Positions 26,735 to 36,416 of a stretch of DNA of 64,000 nt are shown here, piece after piece. The notes under the pieces are model-generated. The model had not been told where the DNA came from, searched no databases, and saw only the letters and a list, made by a program, of their open reading frames with translations. The stretch comes from Betaproteobacteria bacterium Ga0077526. GTDB lineage: Bacteria; Pseudomonadota; Gammaproteobacteria; Burkholderiales; Ga0077523. The position numbers and the translations under genes were made by a program. The DNA lies in assembly GCA_001464765.1 (NCBI GenBank), contig LNDV01000015.1, positions 1-64,000 on the forward strand, written 5' to 3'. Within the stretch, counting starts at the first letter, position 1. Every line of letters begins with the position of its first letter.

Positions 26735-28126
26735 TCAGGCGAACATCTTCTGCAGCTCCCGCGCGAGTGACGGGATGACGAAGAAGATGATGAAGATGGC
26801 GGCGATCCAAAGCAGCGCGACCATGATGCCGGGCGCCTGCAGGGACTGCCGCATGTGCTTGTAATAGAGATATAGCGTAGCGCAGGAGATGATCGGCAGC
26901 ATCGCGGCCTGTGCCATGCCTCCCCAGGTCACCATCGCGACGGGTGCCTGGCCGAACACCCAGAACATGATGACCGGGATCACCGTGAGCACGACGACGA
27001 AAATGTCGCGCCACCGGTGGCGGGTCCGCATGTCTTCCCGCGGGAACTTGCCCATCACGCGCATCAGGTCCGCGCACATGCGCGAATGGCCTGCCGTGGC
27101 GGCCACGATGGTGCCGAACAGGATCACGATCGCGCCGACGTAGAAGAGATACTTCGCCCAGCCGCCGAGAGTCTGCGTGTAGATGTTGGAGAGCACGGGA
27201 ATCATGTCCGCGCCCTTCGGTACCTGGCCGGTCGAGTGCAGGATCCCGGCGCCGAGCAGATAGAACGCGACGGTCGCGACGGTGTAGATGACCATGGAGA
27301 AGACGACATCCACGTTCATCACGTGCGCCCAGCCGCGCGCCCGGCGACGCCATGCCTCGGAGTTCTCGTAAGGCCCCGTGTACCGCGCGTACCCCTTCTC
27401 GACGCACCAGTAGGTGTAGACGTAGAGCTCGGTCGCGCCGACGCCGGTGATGCCGAACACGGCGATGGCGATCGCCATGCCTTCCTGCGGCAGCTGGAAC
27501 GTGAATCCCGATGCCATGTCCGAAACCGAGAAGCTCGGTGAGCCGATGAGCAGAATGGCTGCGAGCAGCGTGATGAGCGTGAACAACCCCACCTTCACCA
27601 TCGCGAGCCGTTCCATCCGCTCATAGCCGCCGCCGAGCAGCAGCACCAGCGTGAGCGCCCAGAACACGAGCACCCAGACCCACACAGGGATCGTCGTGAC
27701 CTGGAACATCACCTGCGAGACGCCGATGAACATGGCGCAGATCTGGAACAGCGTCATGAACACCATGGCGCCCCAGGCGACGATGACCCAGTTGATGTGC
27801 TTGCCGCGCGGCCCCGGCACGTGATTCACCGCATCGAGTCCGGTCTCGGCCCGAGCGATCACGTAGCGGCCGAGGAAGGCCTGCACCACCGCCTTGATGA
27901 GGCAGCTCACGATCACCAGCCAGAGCATGGTGTAGCCGACCTTCGCGCCGAGCGCCGTCGTGGCGATCAGTTCGCCCGAACCCACGATCGACGCTGCCAG
28001 CACGATGCCAGGGCCGATCTTGCGCAAGATATTTCTGAGGCCCACCGGCGGCTCGAGAATGTCGCGCGGATCCAGGTGATACGGATCGAAGTGGGTTCGC
28101 GGTTGGTGCGATGCACTGGTGCTCAT
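26735..28126 (-). CDS. Nramp-like membrane transporter lacking canonical metal-binding motifs
   Basis: 463-aa inner-membrane protein with about eleven helices and an Nramp/APC-fold layout. In TM1, where Nramp proteins have D-P-G-N, this protein has '[14 protein letters not shown]' (G-S-G-E). In TM6, where Nramp has M-P-H, it has '[13 protein letters not shown]' (G-A-T-E). Both unwound segments keep an acidic Glu but the canonical Asn, Asp, His and Met ligands are missing, so a divalent-metal function should not be assumed. It is translated with glutathione reductase (ATGA overlap) and followed by ridA. Substrate unknown. Confidence 0.85.
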   Translation of the reverse strand: MSTSASHQPRTHFDPYHLDPRDILEPPVGLRNILRKIGPGIVLAASIVGSGELIATTALGAKVGYTMLWLVIVSCLIKAVVQAFLGRYVIARAETGLDAVNHVPGPRGKHINWVIVAWGAMVFMTLFQICAMFIGVSQVMFQVTTIPVWVWVLVFWALTLVLLLGGGYERMERLAMVKVGLFTLITLLAAILLIGSPSFSVSDMASGFTFQLPQEGMAIAIAVFGITGVGATELYVYTYWCVEKGYARYTGPYENSEAWRRRARGWAHVMNVDVVFSMVIYTVATVAFYLLGAGILHSTGQVPKGADMIPVLSNIYTQTLGGWAKYLFYVGAIVILFGTIVAATAGHSRMCADLMRVMGKFPREDMRTRHRWRDIFVVVLTVIPVIMFWVFGQAPVAMVTWGGMAQAAMLPIISCATLYLYYKHMRQSLQAPGIMVALLWIAAIFIIFFVIPSLARELQKMFA

Positions 28127-29517
28127 GGCTTTCCTTCCTCCCGAATGTCGGACCGGTGTGCCGGTCGCGATGTTTTCATGGTCACCATCTCTTCCGCAGC
28201 CGTCGGATGGATGGCGACCGTATCGTCGAACTGCCGTTTGGTGGCGCCCATCTTCACCGCCACTGCGAATCCCTGGAGCATCTCGTCCGCGCCGGGGCCG
28301 ATCGCGTGCAGGCCGACGATGCGCTCCTCGGCACCCGCCACCACCAGCTTCATCGCCATCTTCACCTTCCGTGCGGTGAAGCCGTGGTACATGGGTGTGA
28401 ACTGCGTCTCGTACACGCGCGCACCGTCGCCGAACCGGTCGACGGCCTCATCCTCCATCATCCCCACTGTGCCGATCGGCGGATGACTGAAGATCACGGT
28501 GGCGATGTTCTCATACTCGAGAGCACGCCCGGACTGGCCGTCGAACAGGCGATCGGCAAGCCGTCGCCCCGCTGCGATCGCGACCGGGGTGAGTTCGTGG
28601 TGGCCGATGACGTCCCCCACGGCGTACACGCCGGCCGCGTTGGTCTGCTGCAGCCGGTCCACGGGAATGACGCCGTCGGCGCGGGTGACGACGCCGGCGC
28701 GGTCGAGGCCCAGCGTTGCGGTGTTGGGATGGCGCCCGATCGCAAAGAGGATGCAGTCGAAGGGGCCGTGGCGGGAGCCGTCCTCACCATGAAGCCAGCG
28801 CTGTGCGCCATCGGCTTCGACCCGCGCGAGCGAAAAGTGGGTCTGGAAACCGATGCCGTCGGCACGCATGTGCTCGAGCAGTCGGTCGCGGAGCATGGGC
28901 TCGAAGCTGTGCAGGAAGTGATCGCGGCGCAGATAGTGTGTGACCTCCGTGCCGAGGGCATGCATCAGACCGCCGACCTCCACCGCGATGTAACCCGCGC
29001 CGATCACGGCCATGCGCTTCGGCTGCACTGCAAGGTCGAAGTAGCCGTCCGAGTCGAGGCCCAGCTCCGCGCCCGGCACCTCCGGCCGGCGCGGGCGCCC
29101 GCCGACGGCGATCAGCACGTGATCGGCGGAGATCCGCTCGCCGTTCACTTCCACCGTGCGCTCCGCCACGAACGTCGCGGCACCGCGGACGATCTCGACC
29201 TTGTTGGAGAGCAGGTAGCGCTCGTAACCGGCGTTGAGGTTGCGCACGTAGTCGTCGCGCGCGGTCTTCAGCGCCGGCCAGTCGAAGCTGTGCGCCGGCA
29301 CGCGGAAGCCATATCCCGCGGCGTCCTCGATGGCGTGCGCGAGCTGGCCCGCGGTCCACATGATTTTCTTCGGCACGCAGCCGACGTTCACGCACGTGCC
29401 GCCGAGACGGCCGGATTCCACGAGCGCAACCCTGGCGCCGTAGCTGCCCGCCCGATTGGCCGTGGCGACGCCGCCGCTGCCGCCGCCGATACAAAGGAGA
29501 TCGAAATGTCTGGTCAT
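28123..29517 (-). CDS. gor: Glutathione reductase (glutathione-disulfide reductase)
   Basis: 464-aa class I pyridine-nucleotide-disulfide oxidoreductase. FAD-binding '[20 protein letters not shown]', redox-active disulfide '[17 protein letters not shown]', NAD(P)-binding '[20 protein letters not shown]', FAD 2 '[20 protein letters not shown]' and the C-terminal catalytic '[10 protein letters not shown]'. After the second Rossmann motif comes '[12 protein letters not shown]', and the Arg pair fits NADPH preference. Reduces GSSG to GSH. The ATG at 29517 is divergent from a GST gene (135 bp apart), making a glutathione locus. Confidence 0.95.
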   Translation of the reverse strand: MTRHFDLLCIGGGSGGVATANRAGSYGARVALVESGRLGGTCVNVGCVPKKIMWTAGQLAHAIEDAAGYGFRVPAHSFDWPALKTARDDYVRNLNAGYERYLLSNKVEIVRGAATFVAERTVEVNGERISADHVLIAVGGRPRRPEVPGAELGLDSDGYFDLAVQPKRMAVIGAGYIAVEVGGLMHALGTEVTHYLRRDHFLHSFEPMLRDRLLEHMRADGIGFQTHFSLARVEADGAQRWLHGEDGSRHGPFDCILFAIGRHPNTATLGLDRAGVVTRADGVIPVDRLQQTNAAGVYAVGDVIGHHELTPVAIAAGRRLADRLFDGQSGRALEYENIATVIFSHPPIGTVGMMEDEAVDRFGDGARVYETQFTPMYHGFTARKVKMAMKLVVAGAEERIVGLHAIGPGADEMLQGFAVAVKMGATKRQFDDTVAIHPTAAEEMVTMKTSRPAHRSDIREEGKP

Positions 29518-29652
29518 GGGTCGAGTTCGTGGTGCCGCCACGGATCGTCGCGGCCGCCCGAAGAATAACCGCGTTTCCCCGGACGGACACCCTGCGCGGC
29601 ATCGGCTCGCCGCTATACTCGACCGACCTCCACCCGACCTGCCGCTCACGCC

Positions 29653-30351
29653 ATGATCGATCTCTACTACTGGACCACACCGAACGGCCACAAGATCACG
29701 ATTTTCCTGGAGGAGGTAGGCCTGCCCTACACCATCAAGACGATCCGCATCGGCAAGGGTGAGCAGTTCGCGCCGGATTTCCTGGCCATCTCGCCGAACA
29801 ACCGCATTCCCGCCATCGTGGACCACGACCCGGGTGATCCAGGCGAGCCAATCTCCGTCTTCGAGTCCGGCGCGATCCTCATCTATCTGGCGGCCAAGAC
29901 CGGCAAGTATCTGCCCCGCGACACCCGCGCCTGGGTCGAGGTGCTGCAGTGGCTGATGTGGCAGATGGCTGGGCTGGGGCCCATGGCCGGGCAGAACCAT
30001 CACTTCGTGCAGTACGCGCCGGAGCGCATCCCCTACGCGATGGACCGCTACGTGAAGGAGACGGCGCGGCTCTATGGCGTGCTCAACAAGCGGCTGGCCG
30101 ACCGCGAGTTCGTGGCGGGGGACTATTCCATCGCCGATATGGCCTGCTATCCCTGGGTTGTGCCGCATACGCGGCAGCAGCAGAATCTCGACGACTTCCC
30201 GCATCTGCGCCGCTGGTTCGAGACGATCCGGGCGCGCCCCGCTGTCGTCAAGGCGTACGAGATCGGCAAGGCCATCAACGAGAACCCCACGGTCGACGAA
30301 GCCGCGAAGAAGGTACTCTTCGGACAGGACGCCAGCGTGGTCAAGCCCTGA
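29653..30351 (+). CDS. Glutathione S-transferase (YfcG/YghU nu-class-like)
   Basis: 232-aa GST. The thioredoxin-fold N-terminus reads '[20 protein letters not shown]' with '[12 protein letters not shown]' and '[17 protein letters not shown]' (glutathione site); the all-helical C-domain includes '[17 protein letters not shown]'. The 'TPNGHK' start is the hallmark of E. coli YfcG and YghU, which act as disulfide-bond oxidoreductases/peroxidases using glutathione rather than as classical conjugating GSTs. It is divergent from gor; a TATACT sequence about 40 nt upstream may be its -10 element. Confidence 0.92.
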   Translation: MIDLYYWTTPNGHKITIFLEEVGLPYTIKTIRIGKGEQFAPDFLAISPNNRIPAIVDHDPGDPGEPISVFESGAILIYLAAKTGKYLPRDTRAWVEVLQWLMWQMAGLGPMAGQNHHFVQYAPERIPYAMDRYVKETARLYGVLNKRLADREFVAGDYSIADMACYPWVVPHTRQQQNLDDFPHLRRWFETIRARPAVVKAYEIGKAINENPTVDEAAKKVLFGQDASVVKP

Positions 30352-30502
30352 AACCCGCTCTGGCGGGCAGTACGAGGCTCGGCCCGGGGGATTGAAGAAT
30401 CCTCTTCTTATGTTAGATTCGGGTCGAGTCGAGACTGCGATGGCCCACGGGCTGGACGGGGTCCGGCGAACTCAGCGCGTTCATGAAGTCTGGGAGACCG
30501 CC

Positions 30503-31213
30503 ATGAAATCAGCATCCTTGCTTGCTTCGGCCGTCCTTTCTCTCGGCCTGACCGGCACCGCATCCGCGAACGTCCTGCTCTACGCGAACGACTTCGACGA
30601 CGGGGAGTACTCCCTGCCCGGCATCGGCGTCAGCGCCCTCAGCAACGGGGCCCTGGAAGCGACGGCCACGTACGGCGACTGGTCCGGCAACTACTTCGCC
30701 AATCGTACCCTGCGCGAACCGTCGTCCCTCACCCTGTCGAACCTCGCACCGCACAGCACGGTGACAGTGAACTTCATGCTGGGCTTCCTGGAGAGCTGGG
30801 ACAGCCGCGATGGAGGATGCTGTGCGCCGGACAACCTGGACTTCTACGTGGACGGCGTGCTGGTCGCGTCCTTCACCGCCAACAATGCCTTGGGCTCCAT
30901 CGAGGACTTCGGCGGTGGCACCATCGTAGGTCACTACGTCCAGGCCAACAGCAACACGTTCCATTCCGACACGATCGTGGACATGAGCACAGCGCCCGCG
31001 CTGACGTTCAGCCACAGCGCGTCCACGCTGACGCTGGCGCTCCGGGCAAGCGGCGCGGGCTGGCAGGGTGACACTGACGAGGCGTGGGGCGTGGATGCCA
31101 TCAGGATCACCTACGACGCCACGCTCCCGCCGGTGCCGGAGCCATCCACCTGGGCCCTGATGCTGGCCGGTAGCGCTCTGCTGTTCGGGGCGGCTCGTCG
31201 GCGAGTACGCTGA
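30503..31213 (+). CDS. PEP-CTERM-anchored extracellular protein
   Basis: 236-aa exported protein. N-terminal Sec signal (MKSASLLASAVLSLGLTGTA then SANV). The beta-rich mature domain ('NVLLYANDFDDGEYSLPGIG', 'FTANNALGSIEDFGGGTIVG') resembles a concanavalin-like jelly-roll. The C-terminus is the exosortase recognition tail: VPEPSTWALMLAGSALLFGA then ARRRVR. Two adjacent Cys occur in 'GGCCAPDN'. The start has GGGAG just upstream. It is followed by a terminator and stands alone. The role is surface or exopolysaccharide-associated by analogy with the family; the ligand is unknown. Confidence 0.85.
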   Translation: MKSASLLASAVLSLGLTGTASANVLLYANDFDDGEYSLPGIGVSALSNGALEATATYGDWSGNYFANRTLREPSSLTLSNLAPHSTVTVNFMLGFLESWDSRDGGCCAPDNLDFYVDGVLVASFTANNALGSIEDFGGGTIVGHYVQANSNTFHSDTIVDMSTAPALTFSHSASTLTLALRASGAGWQGDTDEAWGVDAIRITYDATLPPVPEPSTWALMLAGSALLFGAARRRVR

Positions 31214-31237
31214 CGGCGGCAGCCAGTTTCGGATTCG

Positions 31238-31270
31238 AACGGCCTTCCCTCCGGAAGGCCGTTTTCGTTT
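31238..31270 (+). terminator. Rho-independent terminator of the PEP-CTERM gene
   Basis: Stem AACGGCCTTCC (31238-31248) / GGAAGGCCGTT (31253-31263), loop CTCC, followed by TTCGTTT. It lies 25 nt after the stop and separates the gene from the converging TolC-like gene. Confidence 0.85.
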
Positions 31271-31282
31271 CCGGCGGTCGGA

Positions 31283-32713
31283 TCAGATCGCGGGGTCAGC
31301 CACTACCGCCGCGCGATAGTTGGCCAGCGCGCGGAAGTACTCGAGGAAGGTATCGAGTTCCGCGAGCCGCGCATCGAAGGTGGCCTGCTCCCGGATCTGC
31401 AACGCGAACAAGTCGGCGGCACCCTGACGGAAGCGAAGGCGCTCCGCGTCTTCCAGCGTTGTCGCGAGTGAAACGTTGCGCGCCGCCTGTTCCAGTTGCG
31501 TTGCCGCGGCGACCAGGGCGGAGTGCGTGTCGCGCACCTCGGCCGTGATGCGATCCCGCGCAAAGCGCTCCTGCGTCTGCATCTGTCGCAACTGGGCTTC
31601 CACAGTACGCAAGCGGCCGGTCGCTTCACGGCGCTGCAGCGGCACGCTGAACTCCACGCCGAGCCGCGTCTCCGTGGCTTCCACATCGCCGAGCCGCTTG
31701 CTGCCGGGCGACTGGCGGGCCTCCACGCCGACGTCGAGACTCGGCAACAAGTCGCTGCGCGCCAGTTGCCGATCCACTTCAAGCCGTTCCAGCGACAGCG
31801 CGAGCGAACGCAGCTCCGGCCGCTTGCGCAGCGCTTCCTCGACATCGCGATCGACCTTCACCGATTCCGGACGTGCCAGCCCGGGAAACTCCGGGGGGAG
31901 GCGCTCGCGACCCGCGACGATCGGACGGTCTTCACGATCGCGCAGGAACAGCGACAGTTCGATGGCGTGCGCTTCGAAACGGCGCTGCGCCTGGGTGAGC
32001 GCGAGCCGCCGGCTGATGACGAGTCGCTCGTTGTCCGTCTGCACGATGGGCGCGAGTGCGCCACGGCGGACCTGCTCGCGAATCGCGGTGTCCCGTTCGT
32101 TGGCGACGCGCAGCAGGGATTCCACCGCGCCCAGGCGGAATCCCGACGCCACCCACTGGTAGTAGGCGACCGTGGCGGCCCGCAGGAAATCGAGTCGAGC
32201 CCTGGCCACTGCCGGATCGACTGCGGCTTCGGCCAGGCGGGCCTGGGCGCGCGTCGCCCGTTCCTTGTCGATACGTCCGTCACGCAAAAGACTCAGACGG
32301 ACGCCTGCCGTGAACTGCCCGTCGCCCGGCGTGCGCTGTGTGGTGTAGTTCGGGAGGAAGCCGCTGGAGAGGCGGTAGCCGCCGTAGACCTTGGCGCCCC
32401 AGTTCTGGAGGGGCTGCTCGAAGATCACCGACCCGGCCCGGCCGTCGTAGAAGCCGAGCGGAAAGCTGCTGAGGTTTGCGTTCAGCGTGAGATCGAACGC
32501 ACCCTCGGCCTGGCGCAATCGTCCCGAGGCGATGTCCTGTTCGATGAGCGCCGCGAGCAGAGGCGGATAGCGCTCCGACACCGAGGCGATCACCTCGGCA
32601 GGCAGCAGCGGCGTGGCGGTCTGCTGCGCGCGAACCGTGCCCGCGGTGAAGACCAGCCAGGTTAGCGCTGCGGCCGCCGCGCCGACCGCACGCAGACGCT
32701 GCCACGGCAGCAT
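31283..32713 (-). CDS. TolC-family outer-membrane channel protein
   Basis: 476-aa outer-membrane efflux protein (TolC/OEP type) with a signal peptide (MLPWQRLRAVGAAAAALTWL then VFTAGTVRAQ). Long alpha-helical coiled-coil stretches with the internal duplication of the family are seen, for example 'RARLDFLRAATVAYYQWVAS' and 'EAQLRQMQTQERFARDRITA', with beta-barrel strands around 'LTLNANLSSFPLGFYDGRAG'. It is the outer-membrane partner of the HlyD-like and ABC proteins encoded directly upstream; the gene starts at the base after the hlyD-like stop (0-nt gap). Confidence 0.9.
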   Translation of the reverse strand: MLPWQRLRAVGAAAAALTWLVFTAGTVRAQQTATPLLPAEVIASVSERYPPLLAALIEQDIASGRLRQAEGAFDLTLNANLSSFPLGFYDGRAGSVIFEQPLQNWGAKVYGGYRLSSGFLPNYTTQRTPGDGQFTAGVRLSLLRDGRIDKERATRAQARLAEAAVDPAVARARLDFLRAATVAYYQWVASGFRLGAVESLLRVANERDTAIREQVRRGALAPIVQTDNERLVISRRLALTQAQRRFEAHAIELSLFLRDREDRPIVAGRERLPPEFPGLARPESVKVDRDVEEALRKRPELRSLALSLERLEVDRQLARSDLLPSLDVGVEARQSPGSKRLGDVEATETRLGVEFSVPLQRREATGRLRTVEAQLRQMQTQERFARDRITAEVRDTHSALVAAATQLEQAARNVSLATTLEDAERLRFRQGAADLFALQIREQATFDARLAELDTFLEYFRALANYRAAVVADPAI

Positions 32714-33991
32714 CTACTCGGGCTCCTTCTCGGCAACCGACGGCGGGAAGGCGTTGAGCTGGCGCCACGCCTCCTTCCACAGCGGCAGCTGCTGCAGCAG
32801 CACCCACCCGTCCGCCCGCACGCCCTGACGCAGCCACTGGTTCTTGGGCCAGGGTTGCTCGACGCGAACTCCGTCCTTCTCGATGATGTCCGGCCTGGGG
32901 GCCACCACCACGCGGAACCGGCCCGAACCGTCGTCCGTGGCGTCCACGAACACGACCTCCCCGCCGAACGTGCCCACGGCCACACTCGGCCAGCCCACGA
33001 ACTGGATCGCCGGCCAGCCTTCGAATCGCAGCCGCACCGGACTGCCCGGAATCACCTTGCCGTCGGGGGTGGTGCGTCGCGCCGACACCAGCGGCACGTC
33101 GTTGCCCTGCAGCCAGATCTCCGCAAAGCGCGACTCGGCTTCCGGGATGATGATCGCGATCGGCGATCCCGGACGCAGGAAGGTGCCTTCGGTCGCGCTC
33201 ACCCGGAACACGATGCCGTCGCGCGGCGCGACGATCTCCTGGCGCTGCGTCTGACTCACCAGCACATCCGCCGCCGTCAGATCGCGTTCGGCGAGTGCGA
33301 GATCGCCCTGGACCTGCGTGCGATCCGCGCGGATGCGCGAGATGGACGCGTCGAACTCGCGTTCGGTCTGCACCAGGGTGGCCTTCGCCGCCGCAAGGCT
33401 GGCGATCGCGCTGTCCTTGCCCTGGATGGCGAGCTCCAGTTCCCGCTGTGAAACAAGGCCGCCTTTCGCGAGCGCGTCGGTGCGCTCGAAGTGAATGCGT
33501 GCGGTCTGCGCCCCGATCTGCTCGGCAGCCACTTTCTGGCGGGCGGCCGCGAGCGCCTGCAGCTTCGCGCTGGTCTGCTGCTCGATCTGCGTGGCGAGCT
33601 CGCCGATGCGCTGGCGGAGCGCGTTGATGCGGCTGCCCACGGCTTCGCGCTGACTGCGCAGGTTGCCGAGCAGGTTGGGATCGTTGTCCTGGATCTCGGC
33701 GATGAGATCGCCCTTCTTCACAGACTGGCCCTCGACGACCTGCAGGACCTTCACCTTGCCCGCCACCGGCGCCTGGACCTCGACGCGACGGTCCAGCGGA
33801 TCGAATGCGATCACCTTGCCGGTGCCGCGGACCGATTGCTGCCAGGGCAGGACGACCAGGCCGGCCATGGCGAGACCGCAGGCGGCGATCAGCACCCGCG
33901 CGAGCAGGTAGGACGCCCGGGACGAACCGACCAGGGCCATGGCCGGAAGCCGACCGCGCCAGTCGGGAGATGCGGGGATCGCGGTCTTCAT
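32714..33991 (-). CDS. HlyD-family membrane fusion (periplasmic adaptor) protein
   Basis: 425-aa adaptor with one N-terminal membrane anchor ('VLIAACGLAMAGLVVLPWQQ'), a split lipoyl domain ('RRVEVQAPVAGKVKVLQVVE', 'GQSVKKGDLIAEIQDNDPN' and 'EIVAPRDGIVFRVSATEGTF'), a long coiled-coil hairpin (about residues 115-260) and a beta-barrel/membrane-proximal part. It joins the inner-membrane ABC protein to the TolC-like channel. Its ATG overlaps the ABC stop (ATGA) and its TAG abuts the tolC-like ATG. Confidence 0.92.
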   Translation of the reverse strand: MKTAIPASPDWRGRLPAMALVGSSRASYLLARVLIAACGLAMAGLVVLPWQQSVRGTGKVIAFDPLDRRVEVQAPVAGKVKVLQVVEGQSVKKGDLIAEIQDNDPNLLGNLRSQREAVGSRINALRQRIGELATQIEQQTSAKLQALAAARQKVAAEQIGAQTARIHFERTDALAKGGLVSQRELELAIQGKDSAIASLAAAKATLVQTEREFDASISRIRADRTQVQGDLALAERDLTAADVLVSQTQRQEIVAPRDGIVFRVSATEGTFLRPGSPIAIIIPEAESRFAEIWLQGNDVPLVSARRTTPDGKVIPGSPVRLRFEGWPAIQFVGWPSVAVGTFGGEVVFVDATDDGSGRFRVVVAPRPDIIEKDGVRVEQPWPKNQWLRQGVRADGWVLLQQLPLWKEAWRQLNAFPPSVAEKEPE

Positions 33992-36207
33992 GATCCGGCC
34001 ACCCGTGTCCGGAGCGTCTGCTCCGCCAGTGCGCGACCATCCGCGCTGATTTCCACATAGCGTTCGCAAAGCTCGGCGACCGACGGGTCCCGCGTGGTGA
34101 CGACCACCGTCCAGCGGCGTTCCGGGTCTCGCAGCACCGCGAAGATCTCGCGCTGCGTGTCCGGGTCCATGCCGTCCAGCAGATCGTCGAGCAGGAGCAG
34201 CGAAGGCGACAGCACGATCGCGCGGGCGATCAGGAGCCGCAGCCGCTGCCGGCTCGACAGGGGCAGGCCGCCTGAGATGAGCGGCGTGTCGAGGCCCTGC
34301 GGCAGGGACAGCGCGTCATCCAGCAGATGCACCGCCGCCAGGGCGGCGCTCACCGTCTCGATGCCGATGTCGTCGCGGCCCAGCCGCACGTTCTCCAGCA
34401 GCGAACCCGCAACGAGGTCATCGTGGCGCACGAGGCAGACGCGCGACCGCAGCTCTTCGAGCGCCCAGCTGCGCACGTCCAGCCCGTCGAGAGCGATGAA
34501 GCCGCTGTCCGGGCGAAGGAGGCCGAACAGCAGGTTGAGCAGTGTCGAGGAGCCGCGACCGTAGGGGCCCCAGAGGGCGAGACATTCGCCGGATCGGACG
34601 GCGAGATCCAGGCCCGAGAGCACCGTGCGTCCCGAGGGATAGGTGAAGCAGACCGACCGGCAGGCGATTTCCATCCCGGCGTCCCTCGGGGCCGGGGCAT
34701 CGCCGCCCGCACGCTCCAGTTCCAGGTCCGTCAGATGGCCGATCTTGTCGACGGCGGCGAGCCCGCCGTACCAGCTGTCGAAGATGTTGCCCAGTCGCGA
34801 GATCGAATAGACGATGCTGGTGACGATCAGCTCGCTCGCCACGAGCTGACCCAGCGTGAGCTGCTGTTCGAGCACCAGCCATCCGCCTACGGTGAGCAGC
34901 GTCGCCGTCGCGAAGATCTCCAGCGCCAGCAGGGTGCCGATCTGGCGCATGAGGATGAAGAAGAAACTCTTGCGGGCATCCAGGTAGCGTCGCGCGATCT
35001 CGTCGGAGCGCTGCGCTGCGAAGGCGGGCCCCCCCGGCCCCTTGAACAACGTCGGCACGCGCGCGAGTTCCTCGAGCCATCCGACCGTTTCGTACTTGAG
35101 GCGGGACTCGCGGATCGATGCATCCACGGCGCCGCGACCGGCCACGATGGCGACACCCAGCACCATCCAGAGCGCGATGGCGAATGCGAACAGCGTCGGG
35201 TGATAGAGGCCCAGCACGATGCTGCCGATCACCACGCCCAGCACGACGGGAATGCCGCTCATCAGGATCCGTTCCGTCGCGCTCTGGACCGTGACGATGT
35301 CCAGGAACCGGTTCATCAGTTCCGGGGCATGCGTGCCTTCGAAAGCGTGGCCGGCGACCCGTGGCAGCCGATAGGTCAGGTCTCCCACGAGGCGGACGAA
35401 CAACCGCCGCTTGATGACCTCGGACGTATACATCTGGAGGCCGCGGATGACTGCCGACAGAGCGAGTGCGGCGAACAGTGCGATGCCAAGGAACAGCAGA
35501 GCCTGAATGAACGGGGCAGACTGGTTCCCGAAGCTCAGATTGCTGACAAAGGCATTCACAGCCAGGGGAAGGGCCAGGTACAGGAGACCGGTGACGATGC
35601 TGAAGCTCGCGATCGCGAAGATCTCCGGCGCCTCAGGGCGGATGACCGACAGGTACCGACGGACCGGACTCAGGCCGTGGTCGTCCCCGTGACTGTCGGG
35701 GCCCGCGGAAGCGTCGGGGTTGCGCGGCGCGAATGTCGGGGACAGGACGAATCCGACTTCGAGGGTGTCGTCGGCACTGAGCAGGCCCAGACGCCGGGCG
35801 AGGGCACGCCGGCCGGTCGCCCGGGCCTCCAGAGGCGCATCCAGCGCGCTCACCCTGGCCCGGAGGGGCCCGAACCGGCGGATCAGCAGCCAGCGGCCCT
35901 CGGACGCGTTCCAGACGACCAGGGGCGTGCGGACATCCGCCGCCCAGAGCGCGGCGGCGAGCGTCATGCGTGCCGGCGTGATCTGGACTCGCAACTCATG
36001 GGCGCCCGCAACCAGCCTGGCCATGGGTTCCTCGTCCAGGGTGGCAGCGGCGGCGGCGGCGCGGCGGACCGAGTCGCCGGTGCAGTCCGACCCGGCTGCC
36101 CGCGCGAGATGGACGAGGACGTTGTCCCAGTGCACGGCGCTCAGAGCACCATCCCGGAGCGGAGAGAGCGGTTCCAGGGCATCACGAGAAATCAGGGTGG
36201 CCTCCAC
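33988..36207 (-). CDS. HlyB-like type I secretion ABC protein with a degenerate nucleotide-binding domain
   Basis: 739-aa protein laid out like HlyB. Residues 1-150 form a C39-like domain without the catalytic Cys/His; about 185-470 hold six membrane helices; 510-739 form an ABC domain. Every catalytic motif of that domain is altered. Walker A reads GPYGRGSST (547-555) with Ser553 at the Lys position. The Q-loop Gln is Arg594. The signature is LSSRQ (650-654) instead of LSGGQ. Walker B ends DD (674-675), with Asp for the catalytic Glu. The H-loop His is Thr705. The frame is otherwise intact with no stop or frameshift, so the loss looks selected rather than sequencing error. It probably binds or hydrolyses ATP poorly if at all. 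Operon partners are the HlyD- and TolC-like genes. Confidence 0.85.
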   Translation of the reverse strand: MEATLISRDALEPLSPLRDGALSAVHWDNVLVHLARAAGSDCTGDSVRRAAAAAATLDEEPMARLVAGAHELRVQITPARMTLAAALWAADVRTPLVVWNASEGRWLLIRRFGPLRARVSALDAPLEARATGRRALARRLGLLSADDTLEVGFVLSPTFAPRNPDASAGPDSHGDDHGLSPVRRYLSVIRPEAPEIFAIASFSIVTGLLYLALPLAVNAFVSNLSFGNQSAPFIQALLFLGIALFAALALSAVIRGLQMYTSEVIKRRLFVRLVGDLTYRLPRVAGHAFEGTHAPELMNRFLDIVTVQSATERILMSGIPVVLGVVIGSIVLGLYHPTLFAFAIALWMVLGVAIVAGRGAVDASIRESRLKYETVGWLEELARVPTLFKGPGGPAFAAQRSDEIARRYLDARKSFFFILMRQIGTLLALEIFATATLLTVGGWLVLEQQLTLGQLVASELIVTSIVYSISRLGNIFDSWYGGLAAVDKIGHLTDLELERAGGDAPAPRDAGMEIACRSVCFTYPSGRTVLSGLDLAVRSGECLALWGPYGRGSSTLLNLLFGLLRPDSGFIALDGLDVRSWALEELRSRVCLVRHDDLVAGSLLENVRLGRDDIGIETVSAALAAVHLLDDALSLPQGLDTPLISGGLPLSSRQRLRLLIARAIVLSPSLLLLDDLLDGMDPDTQREIFAVLRDPERRWTVVVTTRDPSVAELCERYVEISADGRALAEQTLRTRVAGS

Positions 36208-36416
36208 ATTGAGACGTACTCGTGCGTACCGGAGCCGGGGCCCATCGCAGAGAGCAAGACGGGGCGACGGGCCGCCCGGACGCGACGGCTCAGAACATCG
36301 GAACCGTACGGGAGTTCCTGAAGGAAGATCCCGAGGAACGAACCGGTACGGATGACAGGCCAGCGGGCGAGACCTTATGCGATGGACATGCCAGGTGCTG
36401 TTGTCCGCAGGGCTGA

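Noticed and set aside
26735..28126. Annotation as mntH, a Mn/Fe transporter
   Set aside because: The DPGN and MPH metal-binding motifs that define MntH are replaced.
30405..30425. Shared TGTTAGATTCG upstream of the genes at 30503 and 48895 as a common regulatory motif
   Set aside because: An 11-base match between two places in 64 kb is expected by chance many times over, and spacing to the genes differs.
31225..31245. GGATTCGAAC sequence resembling a tRNA T-loop
   Set aside because: No cloverleaf, no anticodon arm and no CCA can be placed around it; the sequence is part of a terminator region.
33988..36207. Annotation as an active peptidase-containing (C39) ABC exporter
   Set aside because: The N-terminal C39-like domain lacks catalytic residues and the nucleotide-binding domain lacks Walker A Lys, the LSGGQ signature, the catalytic Glu and the H-loop His.
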